The notes under the pieces were generated by a model. That model made no database searches, had not been told where the DNA came from, and saw only the letters and a list, made by a program, of their open reading frames with translations. This document shows positions 60,861 through 64,000 of a DNA stretch of 64,000 nt, one piece after another (position 1 is the first letter of the stretch; each line of letters begins with the position of its first letter). The DNA lies in NCBI RefSeq assembly GCF_003194625.1, contig NZ_QHKX01000001.1:496001-560000 (forward strand), in the 5' to 3' direction. Made by a program: the position numbers and the translations under genes. This stretch comes from Nocardioides solisilvae (GTDB taxonomy: Bacteria > Actinomycetota > Actinomycetes > Propionibacteriales > Nocardioidaceae).

Positions 60861-61676
60861 TCAGAGCCCGAAGATCTCCGCCAGCGTGCGCGCGACGCCG
60901 TCCTCGTCGTGCCGGGGCGCGGTGTGGTCGGCCAGGGCAAGGACCGTCGGGTGGGCGTTGCCCATCGCGTACGACGTGCCCGCCCACTCCAGCAGGGGCA
61001 GGTCGTTGGGCATGTCGCCGAAGGCCACCACCTCGCCCGGCGCCACGCCGAGCTCGCGGCAGAGCTCGGCCAGGGTGGACGCCTTCGTCACCCCGGCGGC
61101 GCTCATCTCCACCAGCGAGCCCACCGACGACCAGGTGGTCGTGACGAGCCGGCCGACCGCCTCCTCGACGACGCCCCAGAACTCCTCCGGGGCCAGACGG
61201 TCGTGCCGGGCGAGCAGCTTGACCACCGTGCCGTCGGCGATCTGCTCCAACCGCCCCCGCGGCACGTCGGGGACGCGACGGTCGTCGGCGTGGCTGAGGA
61301 AGTCGTCCTCCAGGGCGAAGCCGCCGGTCTTCTCGAGCGCGAAGGTGGTCCCCGGCACGGTCCGTCGCAGGGTGCGTCCCACCTTCACGAGGACGTCGCG
61401 CGGGATGGTCCGGGCCTGGCGCACGGAGTGCGTGGGGACGTCGTACACGATCCCGCCGTTGCTGCAGATCGCGAGGCCGTGGCCGCCCACGGCCTCCCAG
61501 AGCGTCTCCATCCAGCGCATCGGCCGGCCGGTCACGAAGACCACCGGCACGCCCATCTCGTCGAGCACCGAGATCACCTCGCGGGTCCGCGCGGTCACCG
61601 CGCCGGCGGCGTCCAGCAGCGTCCCGTCCAGGTCGGTGGCGACCAGCCGGGGCCGCGGGGCCTGCTCGCCGGTCAC
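60861..61676 (-). CDS. HAD-superfamily (Cof-type) phosphatase 1
   Basis: A 271-residue HAD hydrolase from GTG 61676, which overlaps the upstream stop (GTGA). Motif I is ATDLDGTLLDAAG, motif II VVFVTGRP, motif III Lys in VTKAS, motif IV FGDMPNDLPLLEWAG. The large C2-type cap marks the Cof/YidA group acting on sugar phosphates or related small molecules. It forms a tandem with the next HAD gene. Confidence 0.9.
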   Translation of the reverse strand: MTGEQAPRPRLVATDLDGTLLDAAGAVTARTREVISVLDEMGVPVVFVTGRPMRWMETLWEAVGGHGLAICSNGGIVYDVPTHSVRQARTIPRDVLVKVGRTLRRTVPGTTFALEKTGGFALEDDFLSHADDRRVPDVPRGRLEQIADGTVVKLLARHDRLAPEEFWGVVEEAVGRLVTTTWSSVGSLVEMSAAGVTKASTLAELCRELGVAPGEVVAFGDMPNDLPLLEWAGTSYAMGNAHPTVLALADHTAPRHDEDGVARTLAEIFGL

Positions 61677-62584
61677 CCGCCCGCCGGCGGGAACCACCGG
61701 CCGATCTCCACGGCCGCGCCGTTGTCGTGGACGGTGTCGGTGACGGCGTCCGCCGCGGCGCGCACCTCCTCGACCGCCTGTCCCATGGCGACCCCCCAGC
61801 CGGCCCACGAGAGCATCTCGATGTCGTTGCGCCCGTCGCCGATCGCCAGCACGTCGGCGCGGTCGACGCCGAGCCGGTCGCAGACGTGCTGCAGACCGGA
61901 CGCCTTGGAGATCCCCACCGGGGAGAGGTCCATCCAGGCGGTCCAGCCGACCACGTAGTCGGTGCCGTGCAGGCCGAGGCTGGCCGCGAGCTCGACGAAG
62001 TCCTCCGCGGTCGCCTGCGGGTCGCGGACGATCACACGGCTGACGGGCTCGCCGATGATCTCGTCGACCTCGGTGACCAGCTGCTCGCCGGTGAGCTCGC
62101 CGTCGGGGAAGACCATGCTGACCCGGTAGCCGCCGATGCCGCGCTCCTCGACCGCGACGAGCGCCTCGGGGTGGTGCTCGAGGACGGCGGCCACCGCCGG
62201 GGCCGCGTCGAAGGTCTCCTCGTGGACCACCTCGAGCGGGGGGTAGCGGAAGATGACGGCGCCGTTGGAGGCGACGACCCAGAGCCGCCCGTCCTCGTCG
62301 GCACCCTCGCCCGCACCGCCGGCGCCGTCGCCCGACGCCCCGGCGGGCAGCCCGAGCAGGTCGGCGATCGTGGTCATCGCGTGCGGCGAGCGGCCGCTGG
62401 CCAGCACGACGTGGGCGCCGGCCGCGCGGGCCCGGTGGACGGCGTCGTGGATCTCGGGGCGGATGGTCTCGTAGACCTGGCCCGACCCCTCGACCCAGGC
62501 GAGCAGGGTGCCGTCGATGTCGAGGGCGACCATCTGCGGGACCCAGCCGGGCTCCCCAGGCCGGGGCTTCGCGGCGTCAGTCAC
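61673..62584 (-). CDS. HAD-superfamily (Cof-type) phosphatase 2
   Basis: About 303 residues. GTG 62584 is preferred because AAGGGG lies a few bases upstream; GTG 62590 would put that site against the start. Motif [12 protein letters not shown], motif [11 protein letters not shown], Lys in ISKAS, motif [19 protein letters not shown] Gly/Asp-rich insert interrupts the cap near residue 85. Its start overlaps the serS stop, making a serS-HAD-HAD operon. Confidence 0.9.
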   Translation of the reverse strand: MTDAAKPRPGEPGWVPQMVALDIDGTLLAWVEGSGQVYETIRPEIHDAVHRARAAGAHVVLASGRSPHAMTTIADLLGLPAGASGDGAGGAGEGADEDGRLWVVASNGAVIFRYPPLEVVHEETFDAAPAVAAVLEHHPEALVAVEERGIGGYRVSMVFPDGELTGEQLVTEVDEIIGEPVSRVIVRDPQATAEDFVELAASLGLHGTDYVVGWTAWMDLSPVGISKASGLQHVCDRLGVDRADVLAIGDGRNDIEMLSWAGWGVAMGQAVEEVRAAADAVTDTVHDNGAAVEIGRWFPPAGG

Positions 62585-63890
62585 CGGCACCCCCTTCGGT
62601 CGCCGCGGCGGGCGCGACCGGGACCACCGGCCGCAGCACCTCGCACCCCATCCACTTCTGCAGGGCCTGCGGCACCCGGACCGACCCGTCGACCTGCTGG
62701 TGGGTCTCGAGCACGGCGACGATCGCGCGCGTGATCGCGGTGAGCGTGCCGTTGAGGGTCGCCACCGGGGTGGTCCCCGACTCGCCCCGGGTGCGGATGT
62801 CGAGCCGACGGGACTGGAAATCGGTGCAGTTGGAGGTCGAGGTGAGCTCGCGGTACTTGCCCTGGGTGGGGATCCACGCCTCGCAGTCGAACTTGCGCTG
62901 GGCGCTCAGCCCGAGGTCGCCGGCGGCGATGTCGACGACCTGGTAGGCCAGCTCGAGCTTGTCGAGGAACGCGCGCTCCCACGCCAGCAGCCGGGCGTGC
63001 TCCGCCTCGGCCTCCTCGAGCGTCGTGTAGACGAACATCTCCACCTTGTCGAACCAGTGCACCCGGATGATGCCGCGCGTGTCCTTGCCGTGCGAGCCTG
63101 CCTCCTTGCGGAAGCAGGGGCTGAACGCGGCGTAGCGGCGCGGCAACGTCTCGGCGTCCAGGATCTCCTCGGAGTGGTACGCCGCCATGGCGACCTCGGA
63201 GGTGCCGACGAGGTAGAGGTCCTCGCCCTCGATCCGGTAGACGTCGTCCGCGGCCTGGCCGAGGAAGCCGGTGCCCTCCATGGCGGCCGGCTTGACCAGC
63301 GACGGGGCGATGACCTGGGTGAAGCCGGCCTCGCGCGCCTGCTCCATCGCGAGGTTGACCAGCGCCAGCTCGAGCTGGGCGCCGACGCCGGTGAGGAAGT
63401 AGAAGCGCGAGCCGCTCACCTTGGCGCCGCGCTCGAGGTCGATGGCGCCGAGGATGCGACCCAGCTCGACGTGGTCGCGCGGCTCGAAGCCCTCGGCGGC
63501 GAAGTCGCGCGGGGTGCCGACCGTCTCGAGCACGACGGAGTCGTCCTCGCCGCCCTCGGGGGTGTCGGGGTGGACCAGGTTGGGCAGCGCCCGGACGGCG
63601 TCCTGCCACGCCTGCTCGGCGGCGCCCTGGGCGGCCTCGGCCTCCTTGACCCCGGCGGAGAGCTCCTTGGTCCGGGCGAGCAGCTGCTGCTTCTCCTCGC
63701 CCCGGGCCTGCGCGATCAGCCTGCCCTGCTGCTTCTGCTCGGCGCGCAGCGCCTCGAAGGCCACGATCGCCTCGCGCCGGGCGGCGTCGGCCGCGAGCGC
63801 GGCGTCCACCAGGTCGGTGGGCGCCCCCCGCTTGGCCAGCGAGGCGCGCACGCGGTCGGGGTCGTCACGGAGCAGGCGAGGGTCGATCAC
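62577..63890 (-). CDS. serS: Seryl-tRNA synthetase
   Basis: A 437-residue class II synthetase charging tRNA-Ser. The N-terminal antiparallel coiled-coil tRNA arm (about residues 30-105) is followed by the catalytic core: motif 2 [27 protein letters not shown] and the late EISSCSNC-like block, here [16 protein letters not shown]. Length is normal and no damage is seen. The cognate tRNA-Ser(CGA) is at 52188. Confidence 0.97.
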   Translation of the reverse strand: MIDPRLLRDDPDRVRASLAKRGAPTDLVDAALAADAARREAIVAFEALRAEQKQQGRLIAQARGEEKQQLLARTKELSAGVKEAEAAQGAAEQAWQDAVRALPNLVHPDTPEGGEDDSVVLETVGTPRDFAAEGFEPRDHVELGRILGAIDLERGAKVSGSRFYFLTGVGAQLELALVNLAMEQAREAGFTQVIAPSLVKPAAMEGTGFLGQAADDVYRIEGEDLYLVGTSEVAMAAYHSEEILDAETLPRRYAAFSPCFRKEAGSHGKDTRGIIRVHWFDKVEMFVYTTLEEAEAEHARLLAWERAFLDKLELAYQVVDIAAGDLGLSAQRKFDCEAWIPTQGKYRELTSTSNCTDFQSRRLDIRTRGESGTTPVATLNGTLTAITRAIVAVLETHQQVDGSVRVPQALQKWMGCEVLRPVVPVAPAAATEGGAGD

Positions 63891-63956
63891 CCCGACAGGC
63901 TATCCGGCGGGGGCGACACCGAATGGCCGGGGACGCGGCTGGGCATACTGTCCGGG

Positions 63957-64000
63957 TGCTGGAGCGATCTCGTGGGAGTCACCTCGTCCGGGCCGCCCTG
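63957..64000 (+). CDS. Possible start of a gene continuing beyond the window
   Basis: A GTG at 63957 opens a frame (VLERSRGSHLVRAAL) that stays open to the last base. Only 14 codons are visible, too few to identify; it is divergent from serS with a 66-bp gap. It may be spurious. Confidence 0.25.

Overview
The window looks like chromosomal DNA of a high-GC actinobacterium, most probably Nocardioides or a close relative. Base composition is strongly GC-rich throughout. Bpa (a proteasome activator), a TadA-associated actinobacterial protein, a DUF222/HNH endonuclease, GTG starts and many 1-10 nt gene junctions all fit that group. The genus is an inference; no 16S rRNA is present.

Region 1 (1-14.7 kb) is the most unusual part. 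A wax-ester/DGAT-type acyltransferase (minus strand, cut by the window edge) faces a 2583-residue PfaA-like secondary-lipid/polyketide synthase with domains NMO(degenerate)-NMO/ER-KS-AT-ACP-ACP-KR. A second synthase gene follows, with AT-DH-phosphopantetheinyl transferase. It is interrupted by an in-frame amber codon exactly where the AT consensus has Glu. Then come a free-standing ACP, an alpha/beta hydrolase and a GT1-type glycosyltransferase. Read together, these could make, release and glycosylate a long acyl or polyketide chain.

Region 2 (14.7-23.2 kb) holds mostly housekeeping or accessory genes: LysE exporter, P-loop nucleotide kinase, DUF222/HNH endonuclease, GNAT, a PLP cysteine-desulfurase-like protein, an EF-G-like GTPase, MenB and an AlkD-like DNA repair protein.

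Region 3 (23.2-32.6 kb) is rich in signalling: two paralogous 599-residue soluble GAF-histidine kinases flank a class III sirtuin and a DUF4333 lipoprotein. An acyl-CoA dehydrogenase, a VIT-family transporter and a membrane-bound histidine kinase follow. None of the kinases has an adjacent response regulator.

Region 4 (32.7-38.2 kb) is a complete oligosaccharide ABC importer (binding protein, two permeases, ATPase) divergent from its LacI-type repressor, with CTTGCA/TGCAAG half-sites in the intergenic region. An unusual ~270-bp inverted-repeat element lies downstream.

Region 5 (38.5-52.3 kb): a hypothetical protein, ThpR, a lipoprotein, gamma-carbonic anhydrase, PntAB transhydrogenase, an MmpL-like RND exporter with its TetR regulator (nested palindromic operator), decayed remnants of an MFS transporter and an ArsR-like regulator fused by an apparent deletion, Upp, a TadA pair, an SPFH protein, a second amber-interrupted gene, a Nudix hydrolase and tRNA-Ser(CGA).

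Region 6 (52.4-64 kb): two large membrane proteins, a biotinyl carrier domain protein, a nitrilase-family hydrolase, MobA-like plus DUF6457, a quinone oxidoreductase, Bpa, a TIMP-like secreted protein, two HAD phosphatases and SerS.

Two copies of the same ~65-bp palindrome (41.1 kb and 60.0 kb), both between convergent genes, form a dispersed repeat family. No CRISPR array, prophage, insertion sequence, rRNA or origin was seen.
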